From NCBI GenBank assembly GCA_037975125.1, contig CM075855.1, positions 87,517,706-87,581,705 of the forward strand: DNA of 64,000 nt, written 5' to 3'. The notes beneath the pieces were generated by a model. It searched no databases. It was not told the origin of the DNA and worked only from the letters and a program-made list of their open reading frames with translations. Shown piece by piece: positions 11,383 to 24,369 of the stretch. The stretch comes from Latrodectus hesperus (lineage: Eukaryota; Arthropoda; Arachnida; Araneae; Theridiidae). The position numbers were made by a program, and so were the translations under genes. Each line of letters opens with the position of its first letter. Within the stretch, counting starts at the first letter, position 1.

Positions 11383-11540
11383 AAGCCAGTTTTTCCCGAT
11401 CATATCCTGGATTGTTTAGGGTTCACTCCAGTGGATGTTTGCGCAAGTGCATTGCTGTTGCTCGACTACGCTAGGGTTCAGGGTGTCATGGATCTGATCT
11501 AGCTTCCTCTAGATTCTTGAAGGATTGGAAACAACAACAA
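11383..11540 (+). mobile_element. LINE family L 3' end, severely 5'-truncated
   Basis: About 40 codons in one frame read FPDHILDCLGFTPVDVCASA, then a segment ending VQGVMDLI and a TAG. This is the C-terminal knuckle region of the same LINE type seen at 30250-30350. After the stop comes a short UTR ending AAACAACAACAAAT near 11540. The final coding frame is intact, so this copy is less decayed than most here. It is matched by the inverted copy at 14336-14500. Confidence 0.75.
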
Positions 11541-11611
11541 ATATATAATTAAAAAGCATTTTAAATTTATACGGAAAAAACTTTTATAATTTATATAAAA
11601 CTTCAATGTAA

Positions 11612-12842
11612 TACACTATCTGGTCATAAGTATCCGAACACCTAATGAATGAACATAGACACACATATTACCTAATGAACCCTGACACACATATTAAAAT
11701 GTGTTGGTTCCTCTTTTGCATCGATGATAGCTTGTACATGTCTTAAAATTACTTTCCACGAGTTTTTGATAGATGGCCACAGGAATTGACTCACTTCATA
11801 TGACGTCAAAATAACATGCTAAGTAAGCTTGGCGAAATTTTTTTAGTTGTTGGATGCGTCCTCTGCATAAACTCTAATAAATTTGAATCTAATAATTTAC
11901 AAGTAGTTCACAATTGATTTCTATTTCACCATTTTGTTCGTTTGTTTGTATTTTATCAACCTTTTGTTCTCAATGCTGTCAATGACAAGCATTTCAGTGA
12001 AACTAATTTTTTAAAACGTTGGTAAAGTAAAATGGTGATTAAGTTTAAATGGTTATTTTGGAAAAAAAACTGGTAATTATCAATGATATAAACTGCATTG
12101 TTATCACTTGTTATTTCTTATAAGACAATTCTGATTACAAATTTCTCTTGCCATTATAGAGATTCTTTGATAAAACATCTTTCTTTGATAAAATATTACG
12201 TTTTTCATTCATTTCTGGAAAATATTCAGATTATTAAACGTAAAAGAATCTGAAAGAAAATATAAATATTTAACGTTATTTTTATTATATGTGTGTAAAA
12301 ATTAAAAAGTATCAATTTGCTGGATAAAATTAAATTGTACATTTGCAAAATTCAAATACAAATACTCACAATAATTTAATATAATTAATCTACGTTTGGA
12401 ATTTGTCAGATACAAGTACCGGGTGCAGAAGCGCCCCCTGGTGATGAATTGACCGCACTGACTTCCAGGCGTTCATCACAGCTGAAGTGAGTGCTTGCAG
12501 TGAGAATGGTATATTCGGCTGGATACATAATTTACACTTTAATTCCTCTTAAATCTGTTCTATTGGATTAAAGTATGAGGTCTGAGAAAGTTTGTCTAGC
12601 TTCAGAACACTCTACAAACCACGTCTGGGCAAGCTCTGATGTGCAAATGGAGCAATCATCATGCCGGTAAAGAAATGGGCTTTCCCCGTAATTTTGCCTT
12701 AAAGTTGGGAGAGAAGCATTGTCCAGAATGTCCACACATATCCAAGAATTCATGTTCCAGCCAAAGAAGCTAACGGACCTAGACGAAATCACATAAAACA
12801 CACCATTATAAGATTTCCTGATACTTTTGGCCAGATAGTGTA
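11612..12842 (-). mobile_element. Tc1-like relic (copy D), internally rearranged
   Basis: Inverted repeats beginning CACTATCTGG (CACTATCTGGTCATAAGTAT on the left, CACTATCTGGCCAAAAGTAT at the right end read inward) lie at 11614 and 12840, with TA at 11612-11613 and 12841-12842. The length is 1227 bp, but the coding remnant begins only about 40 bp inside the right end, so the first half of the gene is gone. The part from about 11820 to 12400 is AT-rich with no transposase trace, and is probably inserted or heavily eroded DNA. Confidence 0.85.
12568..12801 (-). pseudogene. Tc1-like transposase fragment, centre of the gene
   Basis: A 78-codon frame contains WNMNSWICVDILDNASLPTL, then GESPFLYRHDD and TWFVECSE. 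Tc1 transposases have a comparable stretch around the second catalytic aspartate (HDN). The N-terminal DNA-binding region and first aspartate are missing, and the third-acid region downstream is not recognisable. It is non-functional. Confidence 0.75.
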
Positions 12843-14335
12843 GTTGTTTATTTGATTGAAGACCATTATTCTGGGGTTAGAAAATTGAAATATGCTGTAT
12901 CAATATTTACTGTTAACTACTATTTTAAACATAATTAGCAATCAATAAAACACAACTAGCATTACAACTACAGTTTTACCTTTAAATGGCACTCTATTCA
13001 ATCAGTAAGCATAAATTTTTTCAGTCCTCTTCAAAAATAAGAGCTTTCTATCGATAAATATTTTCTTTATTTCATTAAAAATTAAACATATACTTCTGGA
13101 GTAAATTATTTTCTTGTTTTATTCAAATGCTGACAAAGTGCTTGAAATTACATTTGTGTATAAAATCCTAAGAAATGTAAGATTTAAAAAAACCCAAATT
13201 TTTCAAAAATCTATTAAATTATATGATTAAGAAAAAAAAGCTTATTTCTCACAAAATTCTCAAGCTATATTTAATGCCCATTATGTACGAATGTTAACTG
13301 AAAAATAATTTTATTAATTAAATAAAATTATCTTTCAGCTAACCTTAATTTAAAAGCTATAAAGAATACGGAAATTTATTGACATTTGACAACACGATTA
13401 ACGAGTGAGCAATTAGTATTTGCAAGGAAATAATATTTTAATTTAATTTTTATCTTATAATTAAACTGTGATTGTTGTGCACTGGTCACCGCACGTGACC
13501 TCCAACGCCAGTGCCAGTAACACGTCTTCTCGCATGTTAAATAGGCTTTTAAAACATTTTCAACTCCGAATTTTAAATTTAGTATAATATAGTCTTTAAA
13601 TAGCTTATACATTGTTTATAATTCATAATGTATTAAACATAAAACTGTCTATTCTTGTAAATTTAATGAAATAATTTTGCTTATTAAATATTTTTACTTA
13701 ATTCTTTTTCTGGAAAGGAAAAATATTATAAGGAAATATTCATATGGTAGTACAAAAAGTAATACTGATAACTTAAAATATTTATAGTTAAATTTTTCCA
13801 AAAATAAAAAAGAACTTAGATTTCTGAGTAAAAATAAAAAAATGAGATCTGATATCAGGTATGTTTTTATATACCTGTCAATACACGGTGCAAAGCATAA
13901 TTTTATTCAAATTTCGGGAAAACAATCACAATGCAATTAACTGCAATTTGTACAATGTGACCAAGGAGGACTTAGGAGCTTATATTGCATTATAAAAATA
14001 ACTTATAGATTAAGATCACATTCCAAATCGATGTTATTCATGTAAATCCTTATCGTGTTTCAGAGAGATGGCAGACAATGAAAGATTTTATTGCAGCACC
14101 TGCACAACATGGTCTGAATGATTTTTACAGTATTTTACATTAAGTGATGGAACAGATTTTCTTTTCTAATATAGGTCTTAAGTCCAGATTGAAGAATAAG
14201 AGATAATGAAGAGAAAAATTGTAGCTTGGCTGTGTATTCCAGAGGGTCTAATGAAAATTTGATTTAGATTTGGCTGTTTTGCATATGGACGTTCCCATTT
14301 GATATATTCACCAACATGCTGCGAAAAGCAAACTT
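12843..14335. other. AT-rich stretch, nothing identified
   Basis: Frame-poor A/T-rich DNA. A short GC-richer patch at about 13465-13540 has no recognisable content. Confidence 0.6.
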
Positions 14336-14500
14336 TGTTGCTGTTGTTTTCATTCCTTTAGAGACCTAGAGGCATCTAGATCAGATCCATGAAATTATGA
14401 ACTCTAGCGAAGTCCAGCAATGGATTTGCGCAAACATCCGCCAGAGCGAATTTCATACATTCCAGGATGTGATCGGGGAAGCAAGCTTCAGATTCAATTC
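14336..14500 (-). mobile_element. LINE family L 3' end, severely 5'-truncated (inverted copy)
   Basis: The minus strand reads ACFPDHILECMKFALADVCA, then a segment ending HNFMDLI and a TAG, followed by a UTR that ends in AAAACAACAGCAACAAAG. It is homologous to 11383-11540 in the opposite orientation, about 3 kb away, so the pair forms a spaced inverted repeat. Confidence 0.75.
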
Positions 14501-14646
14501 AGTGCACAATGAAAATAATACCTTGCACCTAGATTAGAAAAAGCTTATTTTTATCTCTCTATAATGACTAATAAAACATGGCACACAATGATTGTTGAAC
14601 ATTAACAATCATAGTGGGCCAATCTTCTCTTGAAAATCCTTTTGAT

Positions 14647-15046
14647 CATCGTAATTTGTTGTTGTTGTTACTTATGACAATTGGACTACCCAAGCTTGCT
14701 CTGCCAAGGGCTATGCGAATTTAAGTCAGTAGGGTGCGTGTTTCGTTTATACACTGGACCAACAAGGTGAAAGTATGATTTCGCTCTAAACTAATCCAAT
14801 AGATGTCACCACCAGAGGATCCCCTCCCTCTATTTTGGCATTGATCTGGAGGGGGAATTTTCTCCAGACCATTACACTCGTGGTAACTGCTCGACAACCG
14901 ACCGCAGGACTTTTGATCACAGATTTAACGAATATGTATATCTCATGTACTCGGTGGATCTTTGGTGACATTGGGAATCGAATCTCGACTTTCCGGATAT
15001 AATGCTGATGCCCTAACCACTAGGATATCACTGCCCATCGAAATTT
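14647..15046 (-). mobile_element. tRNA-derived SINE (S1) with (CAA)n tail
   Basis: The minus strand starts with a tRNA-like head. An A-box-like TATCCTAGTGG lies at 15017-15027, and a B box GATTCGATTCC at 14973-14983. A body of about 300 bp follows and ends in AACAACAACAACAA at 14658. Flanks CATCGTAATTT (14647-14657) and CATCGAAATTT (15036-15046) form an 11 bp target duplication with one mismatch. A second, truncated copy of the body is at 47826-48115. Confidence 0.82.
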
Positions 15047-15902
15047 TCACCAATAGTTGGTGTAATGTATTTTGGAAATGACATTCTTAGAACCCTTTTA
15101 TTTAGTTCAGTTCCAGTAACACAATAATTACATCATACATTTGTTATTCTATCACATGAAGTAATCATTTTCACATTCAGAGCAACCATTTTCATAATTC
15201 TGGGATTATAGTATTACTATATACAGTATCTGATTAAAAATCGATGCAGTGTAAATAACTCGATTAATCTTAAATGCCTCGATTAACTAAAGTAGGTCCT
15301 GATAATCACAAGTGCCTTCGTGTATCATCGCAGCGTGCTTAATATCTGAAACAATAGAAGATTACTGATATGAGAGGAATCATGTCTGTCAATCAATAGT
15401 GTGATTTAATATTTCTCCGAACATTTGGAAATTGGATTAGAAGGATGTCAGCCCTCATAAAAAATTTATTTCTTGCCAGGATTTAATATTATGGGGTTTC
15501 TAGTAAATTTATACCAATAGTCGACCATGTATTGGCCCGAAATAATTGTACGTAATAAAAATCATTGCATGTGCAAAGGGAATTAATTTTAATAAATATT
15601 ATTAACTGCAAAGTGTTTGTTTCTTTCGTTCTAGTTGATATCATGATGACTCCACTTTATTATAATTCTCATTGGTTGCAAATAATCACGATGTCCGACT
15701 ACATTTCATTTATGCCACACATATTTAATCATGATATCATATCAAGACAATGACATAAATCCTACTGTCTTGACGAAATGGGTGCCTGCCTTCTATTCGC
15801 ATTCTTCAAGTGGTAGCTAACAAGACCAAGTTCAAAATCGAATGTCTGAGAATAGTGTCGATTTACATGTTTTTTAATGAAACGATTTATGATTTAAGGA
15901 CC
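15047..15902. other. No assignable feature
   Basis: Mixed A/T-rich DNA with one 62-codon chance frame (15565-15753). Nothing is recognisable. Confidence 0.5.
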
Positions 15903-16056
15903 AAAGCATCGATTTGCATTGATTTAAGCCATTAATACCTTGACAACAGAACAGAAAATAAAATCCAAAATGAAAAAAAAAAAAAAAAAAAAACAAGGCA
16001 AAACATCGTGTTTAGTTTAGTTTAAATTGGCAACGATGATTTAATTTTTTTAAACT

Positions 16057-16292
16057 TCATTAATTAATTTATTATTATGTTACATATATTCAGACTTGTA
16101 TGCTTGATTCGTGAGATCCGCTTGTAAGTCTCTGTCGATAATAGGACAAATAGCACAATGACAGATGTACAACCACAGAAGATAACGAAGAAAACACCCA
16201 GGGCCACGGTGGGAATCGAACTCCTACGCTCTGAAGCGATTAGCCGAGTGATGCTTTGACCACTCTGCCACGGAGTGCCCTCATTAATTAAT
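16057..16292 (-). mobile_element. tRNA-Ser-like SINE (S2), copy in first duplicate
   Basis: The SINE occupies 16069-16280 between 12 bp direct repeats TCATTAATTAAT (16057-16068 and 16281-16292). The minus-strand head has A box TGGCAGAGTGG and B box AGTTCGATTCC. GGCTAA at the anticodon position resembles tRNA-Ser(GCT). A 6 bp deletion just before the B box separates it from the copy at 16562-16779. Confidence 0.85.
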
Positions 16293-16549
16293 AGAATTTT
16301 AAATTAATAATTGTAGTGTTCGTAAACAATCTCTTTTGCATTTTAAGGCTAATTCCTTGCTAAAGCCAACATTAAATTTTCATTTCAAAGCATCGATTTG
16401 CATTGATTTAAGCCATTAATACCTTGACAACAGAACAGAAAATAAAATCCAAAATGAAAAAAAAAAAAAAAAAAAAAACAAAAAAACAAGGCAAAACATC
16501 GTGTTTAGTTTAGTTTAAATTGGCAACGATGATTTAATTTTTTTAAACT

Positions 16550-16791
16550 TCATTAATTAATTTATTATTATATTACATATATTCAGACTTGTATGCTTGA
16601 TTCTTGAGATCCGCTTGTAAGTCTTTGTCGATAATAGGACAAATAGCACAATGACAGATGTACAACCACAGAAGAAAACGAAGAAAACACCCAGGGCCAC
16701 GGTGGGAATCGAACCCACACTCCTACGCTCTCAAGCGATTAGCCGAGTGATGCTTTGACCACTCAGCCACGGAGAGCCCTCATTAATTAAT
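16550..16791 (-). mobile_element. tRNA-Ser-like SINE (S2), copy in second duplicate
   Basis: The 218 bp SINE (16562-16779) is flanked by TCATTAATTAAT at 16550-16561 and 16780-16791. On the minus strand it starts GGGCTCTCCGTGGCTGAGTG, has A box TGGCTGAGTGG and B box GGTTCGATTCC, and the body begins CCTGGGTGTTTTC. Acceptor-stem ends pair only partly, so this is a SINE head rather than a working tRNA gene. Confidence 0.87.
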
Positions 16792-16880
16792 AGAATTTTA
16801 AATTAATAATTGTAGTGTTCGTAAACAATCTCTTTTGCATTTTAAGGCTAATTCCTTGCTAAAGCCAACATTAATTTTTC

Positions 16881-18340
16881 ATTTTTTTAAAACTTTTCTT
16901 TTCTAGTTATACGTGAATTTAATTTATTCTTGAAATGATATTTTCTATCATATATTCCAGAATCTTTTATTTACAAATGCAACTTAGGGCCAATATATTT
17001 CTATTACCTTTCTACTTTACTAGTGTAGGATAGAAAGCAGCGGACGTTACCATGCTAAATGCTCACTTGCCTTGATTGAGCGATTTAAATATGAGCACTG
17101 TGTTAATTAATAATTAAATTTACAATGAAATATATTATTTATTGTGCTGGAGAGGGGCAAAGACACATTTCAAAATTCTGCCTTAGTATGTTTCCAGTCA
17201 ATTACTTGTGAGTGAATAAAAATTGAAGTATCTACACAAGGGAAATTTTTATGAACGCTAAAAATAATGCTTGAATTTACAATTAAAAATGCTCTTATAA
17301 ACTTTAATTCAAAAGATAATTATTCTTAAATGCATTATTTTAATTTTATACAGGATTTTTGAATTTTCGCATAATATTAACTTGAAGAAAAATATATTCT
17401 TTTTACCGTGACAGTTAAAAAAATTCTTTTATGACATTGATTTTTTATCAAAAGTCTGTGAATTATTGTTCATATGGATTAACTATTGTTCAGAATGCTA
17501 CGATTTAATGCCCATTAATTATAAATTCTCTTTTTTAAAAAATTACAAAAAATATCAAAATAATCAATAATTTTAAGAATTCATGGCCAATGTCGCACGC
17601 ACGATATGCTGTTTTACCATATATCATCGTGGGTGTAATGCTGAAGATTATGTGTAATACAAGAGTTTCAAAATGACAGGTTTTCTAAACCAGTTCATAC
17701 ATAAAAAATGTATATTTTTCTGCTGCATATTCAAATCCATTTATAAGTAATGCATTACTTGGAATATTATAAAGGGTATTAAAAATAAGATGGAGCACAA
17801 TAAAGAGTATATAGTTGAGAAATAATTACATAAATTTTAATTATTATACTTATGTAACTTTTTGCTAAAACTGAATGATAGGGAAAAACTACAGCACAAA
17901 CCAAATATCGCATCGGAGATAATAAAATACATAAATTATTTAAGAGTTTCATGTATTTTCCATATATAGAAAATATAACCTCAAATTACTATTATGGCAT
18001 TAAAATTATTTATTCTATTATTTTAAGCGAAATATTTTAATTTTCTTGTAAAAATTGGGTAAATATGTTAAATAATGCAAACTATTTTTATTTTGACGTA
18101 ACAAGGGCTTTCCAAAAATTAAATGGAAGAAATTGTTATTTAAACCTTTTAACATATCTATTTAATACATATGATAAATAATTAATCTATTTAAAGCCTA
18201 AAAGGTACACGAATAAAATTATGTATTATTTTTCAACTGTGAAATATTTTTGAGGAACATGACATTTATATTACGGTACAAAATAAAATTTTCGTTGCAG
18301 TGCTAGGTTTTTTCATCTTACATTAAATATAAATCTAATT
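16881..18340. other. AT-rich stretch, nothing identified
   Basis: Frame-poor A/T-rich DNA. No terminal repeats or domains were recognised. Confidence 0.6.
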
Positions 18341-18515
18341 CATTAGGGATATCATTAAGGATTTGATAGGAAACTGAAGATGGTCGTCAGATAAGATGTC
18401 TGATGGAGATCTTATGTTGTTGGCTGTAAAGGAGCAATCAAAGATGTAGTGTACAGGTGAACCTTCTTTATCATATGAACAAATGAAAGTTGCACCTATA
18501 TCGGATTATTTATAA

Positions 18516-20058
18516 TACACTGCTGGATAATTGCTAAGGACGGATCACAAATTGCAATGTAGCATAATATTAAGCGCGAATGAGGCCTAATAGGATAAAA
18601 TATATTTGCCACACTGTTCAGACATTAGAATAAAGAATATTTATTGATCTGGAAAATACAAAAGCTGTGAAACATCTGAAAGGAAAAAAATGTTCATTTG
18701 ATGCTGCATACGGAAAAATGGAACAATGCAACTAAAAGTCAGCAGGTACCTTGAAGAAAGGTATCAGTACGGGATATGTCCACCGTGGAGTGTGATGCAA
18801 CATTCCACACGTGGTATCATACTTTGCACTACATTATCCAGCTGCTGTTGAGGCAATTTATCCCATTCCTCTTAGAGTGCACGGATGATGGTGTTCTTGT
18901 TTGTCGGATGATAGTTTCGACCAGAAACTTGCCTCCTCAAAGCATCCCACACATTTTCAATGGGGTTTAAATCCGGAGAACGTGATGGCCATACGAGGGT
19001 TTGAATACCCTCGCTGTCTAGACAATCCTGAACAACGAGTGTTCGATGACATGTTGCGTTGTCGTCCATTAAAACAAATTTATCTCCGACATCACCACGG
19101 AAAAGACGAACATGAGGAAGTAGAATTTCATTAATGTATCGTTGGCCCATCATAGTCCCATTCGCAACCATATATAGGGGCGTGCGGTCATTGATCATGA
19201 TGCCGCCCCTCACCATGGCACTGTATGTCGGATATCGGTCCCTTTACTTGATATTTTTTGGACTATAAGCTGTACTATTCTCGTGCCAGATCAGTTGGCG
19301 TCTACAATCAGATGACAGACTGAACCTACTCTCATCTGAGAATAGTACGCATGCCCAGCCCTGTTCAGTCCAATTGCGATTCTCACGACACAATTGCAAC
19401 CGGGGCAGTACGGTGCTGTCTGGTCAATGGAACACACACAACAGGTCGCCGGGCGTATAGTCCTCCTCCCCTCAAACGTCTGGCAACAGTTTTTCGGGAG
19501 ATCTGCTTTCCTGAGGCAGCAAGAAACTGATTTGCCACCTGCTGAGCTGTGGTGCGCCTGTTCCTATTTGCTGATAGGACGATAAATCTGTCTTCTGCAG
19601 GTTTCGTACTTCTAACACGACCTCCCCTGTTCCCCCTACTACACATTTCAGTAGTTTTAAATGGATTCCACAGCCGAGAAACAGCGCTTTGATCGATGTC
19701 GAACTCTCTGGCAACATATGAAAATTTTCGCCCTTCTTCAATCTTTCAAATAATTCGGCCACTTATAAAATTATCTATGTGATGTCGGGAAGACATGCCA
19801 AAAATTTCAAGTTCATCTATTAAATCTTTCCTGTAAAAACTTTGACTTGAGACAACAACTGTCCACACGCGTCAAAACCTTTAAAACTGTTATGAACGCT
19901 ATCACGTGATGAACAGACGTGGAAAAAGAATTTATATACGCATACTTCTTCTTACTATATCCCCCACTTATTCTAATTTTAAACATTTTGCTTTCTTTCA
20001 TTTTGTGGTTGCTATGGATGATAGTGTTATCCGTCCTTAGCAGTTGTCCAGCAGTGTA
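18516..20058 (-). mobile_element. Tc1-like transposon (copy B), nearly complete
   Basis: Inverted repeats of about 26 bp with two mismatches, starting CACTGCTGG, lie at 18518 and 20056, with TA on both sides (18516-18517 and 20057-20058). The element is 1539 bp. It sits inside an older LINE remnant of the same strand. Confidence 0.94.
18764..19796 (-). pseudogene. Tc1-like transposase with three inactivating lesions
   Basis: A DDE transposase of about 344 codons runs from the ATG at 19794-19796 (MSSRHHIDNFISGRII) to the TGA at 18764-18766. The N-terminal DNA-binding region includes YVAREFDIDQSAVSRLW and a second HTH (QISRKTVARRLRGG). All three catalytic regions are visible: SDESRF, LMDDNATCHRT and SRSPDLNPIENVWD. 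Only three clear lesions are seen: a TGA at 19746-19748 (codon 17), a 1 bp frameshift in the C/G run near 19401-19405, and a TAA at 19244-19246. This is the least damaged transposase gene in the window apart from the deleted mariner, and it is not functional as read. Confidence 0.9.
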
Positions 20059-20540
20059 TAAGGCGATTGGACCATAACCGGAAATAAATAATTGAAATAT
20101 TGATTAATGGTAAAACAATTGGTAGATGCTTCAGGAAGAAGAATGGAGGTCTATCTTCCTTCTCTTACTATGTCCTAATAAATTTGTAATTGATTTAGTT
20201 TATGTAATTGAAGAAGACGTTTCAGATGAGATTTTGTCCTTTTGATTTCAATAAATGGGATGCCATTGTCAATAGTTGCTTGTTTTGCAAGAAAAGTGTA
20301 AGGCAACAGAATATTTTCACAGTGTCCACTTTTTCAATTAAGTTTTAGTCCAAGCAGTCTCAAACATCAGTTTGCTGTTGGAATGAATTATGAAGGTGGA
20401 CATCAGGATTACATGAGATTGTGTATCAAAATAAATCATTCTTTTGTTTGAAACATCAGAAGAGCACGGATAGGGTACTTGAACATTATAAATAAATTTT
20501 GCTAAAACATTTTCTGGTACACAGGCAGAATAACTAAATA

Positions 20541-22439
<1,899 letters not shown>

Positions 22440-22849
22440 GAACTTCGCATTAATATTCTTATCTGGAGGCAGACTAAAGTAAGAAGGCATTTGTTTAAAT
22501 TGTCACTATTTTATTTGTTAGAATAAAGAACACTTAGTCAGTTGTTGAGAACAAAGTGTTTGTAGAAAGAATACGAGAATAATTTCATATTTGATTTAAT
22601 TGGATGAATTTATGATGAATAAATATATTTTTTATATGAAATCATAAAAAAATCTCTTCATTGTATTATAAGAATCAGCTATCATGTTTATTAGGCAATC
22701 TTTTATTCTTTTCCTTCCTGAAAACTATTTTATCATTGAGAATATTTAATGTGTTAAATATATAAATTTTAATTGCGTATTAGATTTTAATGTTTGCAAC
22801 TTACAAATAAATACACGAGTTTCTAAAGAATGAGAAACTATAATTTGCA

Positions 22850-23230
22850 TTCAATTCAATTTTCTAACTATGTTGTTTAGATTCGTTAGTTTATTTAAAT
22901 GTGAAAGTTAGTTATAGCACACTTAGAGAGTCACCCTAACATGAAATAAAGAAAGTCTTGGTCACGTCACAGTCAGTTTTTTCCTAACTACACTGTTTAT
23001 ATTAATTTTTGTTGCATGTGAATAATTAATGTGGTAATATTAGAGTACGTTTAGAGAGCTATGCTAAATTGGAATAAAAAAGTCTTGTTCTGGGGTGCCC
23101 AGTCGCATTCTATTGCATTTTTCTGATTATATTGCTCAGATGAGTTAGTTTTGTTACACCTGAAAGTTAGTTGTATTACATTCAGAGAGCTATGCTAAAC
23201 AAAAATAAGAAATTCTTGGTCTAGTTAACA
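22850..23230. repeat. Diverged direct triplication, about 120-140 bp period
   Basis: Three blocks share an order of short motifs: TTTTCTAACTATGTTG / TTTCCTAACTACACTG / TTTCTGATTATATTG, then GTGAAAGTTAGTTATA-like, AGAGAGCTATGCTAAA-like, and AGTCTTGGTC-like strings. Spacing is about 120 and 140 bp. Copies are strongly diverged, so the duplication is old. Confidence 0.6.
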
Positions 23231-23315
23231 TATTCCTCTAAATTTATTGCAGTTTGATACCAAAAATTAAGTGTTTGTAACCTGAACTAACAGAAAACCA
23301 CTGCGTTCAATGTTC

Positions 23316-23578
23316 CAAAACATGGCAAAGATGGCGTATTATCCACCCTACCAAATTCTGAATTATTTTGAAATGTTGCTAAGATGACGCATAGTGACGT
23401 TTCGTGATGACGTAAATACTAGGTTTGCAAAAACAAAATTTTATTCATAATTCTTATAGGTCTCCATTTCTATGACGTAAAAAATACAGGTTGCCAGATA
23501 AACAAGAAATTTTACCAAAAAATATACCGAGCTTAGAATCTGGTATGCTGGTTTATCCGGCATCTGTGCCCAAAGCAT
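23316..23578 (+). mobile_element. MITE-like element M1, copy 1
   Basis: The core 23324-23570 (247 bp) starts GGCAAAGATGGCGTATTATC and ends TTATCCGGCATCTGTGCC, imperfect inverted repeats of about 40 bp. The interior shares GATGACGTAAATACTAG and TTATAGGTCTCCAT with 62083-62338. Flanks CAAAACAT and CAAAGCAT could be an 8 bp target duplication with one mismatch. No coding capacity is present. Confidence 0.8.
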
Positions 23579-24369
23579 TTTAAAATATCCATGTAGTCTA
23601 ATGGTTTTTCACTCTTATTTTGCTGTGTTAAGAAGTAGCCAATTCAGATGTTTCGCTGTTTACATAAACATAGTTTTAAACTGTAAAAACAATTGGTTTT
23701 GATTAGTGGATATAATCTGCTGAAGTTTGAAAAGCCCATTTCAATAACCTGCCTAATAAATATAAATATTATATTTCAAGTTACTTTTATTTCAGTTTAG
23801 ATAAAATATGCGCGTTTTAGACCAAATATAACAGCTAAGTTTTCTTAAAGAAGTATTTTCTTATTTTGATTTAAAGTATTATATTATGTCTAAAGTGGTT
23901 ATAGGCATTAATGTGAATTTGAAGATATTTATTTGAAAATGGGAAAATATTAGGAAAAGATCACGTGTTAAAATTCTCATCAATTGATGGAATATTTTTA
24001 GTTGAATAATTTCAATGCTACCTACTATTTTAAGCTCTTGCTTCATTTACTTTATCCAAACGCATCATTTAATTGAAAGTCAACTAAAACGTATCACTTC
24101 ATCGAAAAGTTTATAAATGTGTCAATTGTTATATTAGATGATAAAGTTCTTTTATTACAGAAATGGGATAAAATTTCAGGTCTAAAATACAGTGTTGTTA
24201 CATATGGCGTTATTGGAAGAACCAATCCAAATGTATAAAACAGATCAAGCATCACAGAAGAAAAATAGTATAGTTAAAAAATCTTTTAAATTAAAAACCA
24301 GAGCAAAATAACATGGGAATACTCTTTGTTGTTAAAAATGTTTGAAAAAAAAGCTTAAATGTTTTTAAC

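Larger units (their letters stand above)
15903..16880. repeat. Tandem duplication of a 484 bp segment containing a SINE
   Basis: Copy 1 is 15903-16386 and copy 2 is about 16387-16880. They begin with the same AAAGCATCGATTTGC and run nearly identical through an A-run, the SINE and the flank. Differences are few: a longer A-run in copy 2, a 6 bp deletion in the SINE of copy 1 and scattered substitutions. Duplication therefore followed SINE insertion. Confidence 0.95.
18345..20540 (-). mobile_element. LINE remnant with RNase H, split by a Tc1 insertion
   Basis: Two blocks on the minus strand, 20540-20059 and 18517-18345, read as one degenerate ORF2 C-terminus. The first block shows an RNase H trace (YFDTQSHVILMS), then LAKQATIDNGIPFIEIKRTK and, after several stops, SGYGPIALYY. 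The second continues SDIGATFICSYDKEGSPVHY then IFDCSF, a C/H-rich tail. Removing the Tc1 element and one TA brings the two halves into one frame across the junction. Stops and at least one shift show long decay before or after insertion. Confidence 0.75.

Noticed and set aside
16680..16785. Functional tRNA-Ser gene
   Set aside because: A and B boxes are good, but the acceptor stem pairs at only about four of seven positions. The sequence continues into a SINE body, with target duplications outside the whole unit.
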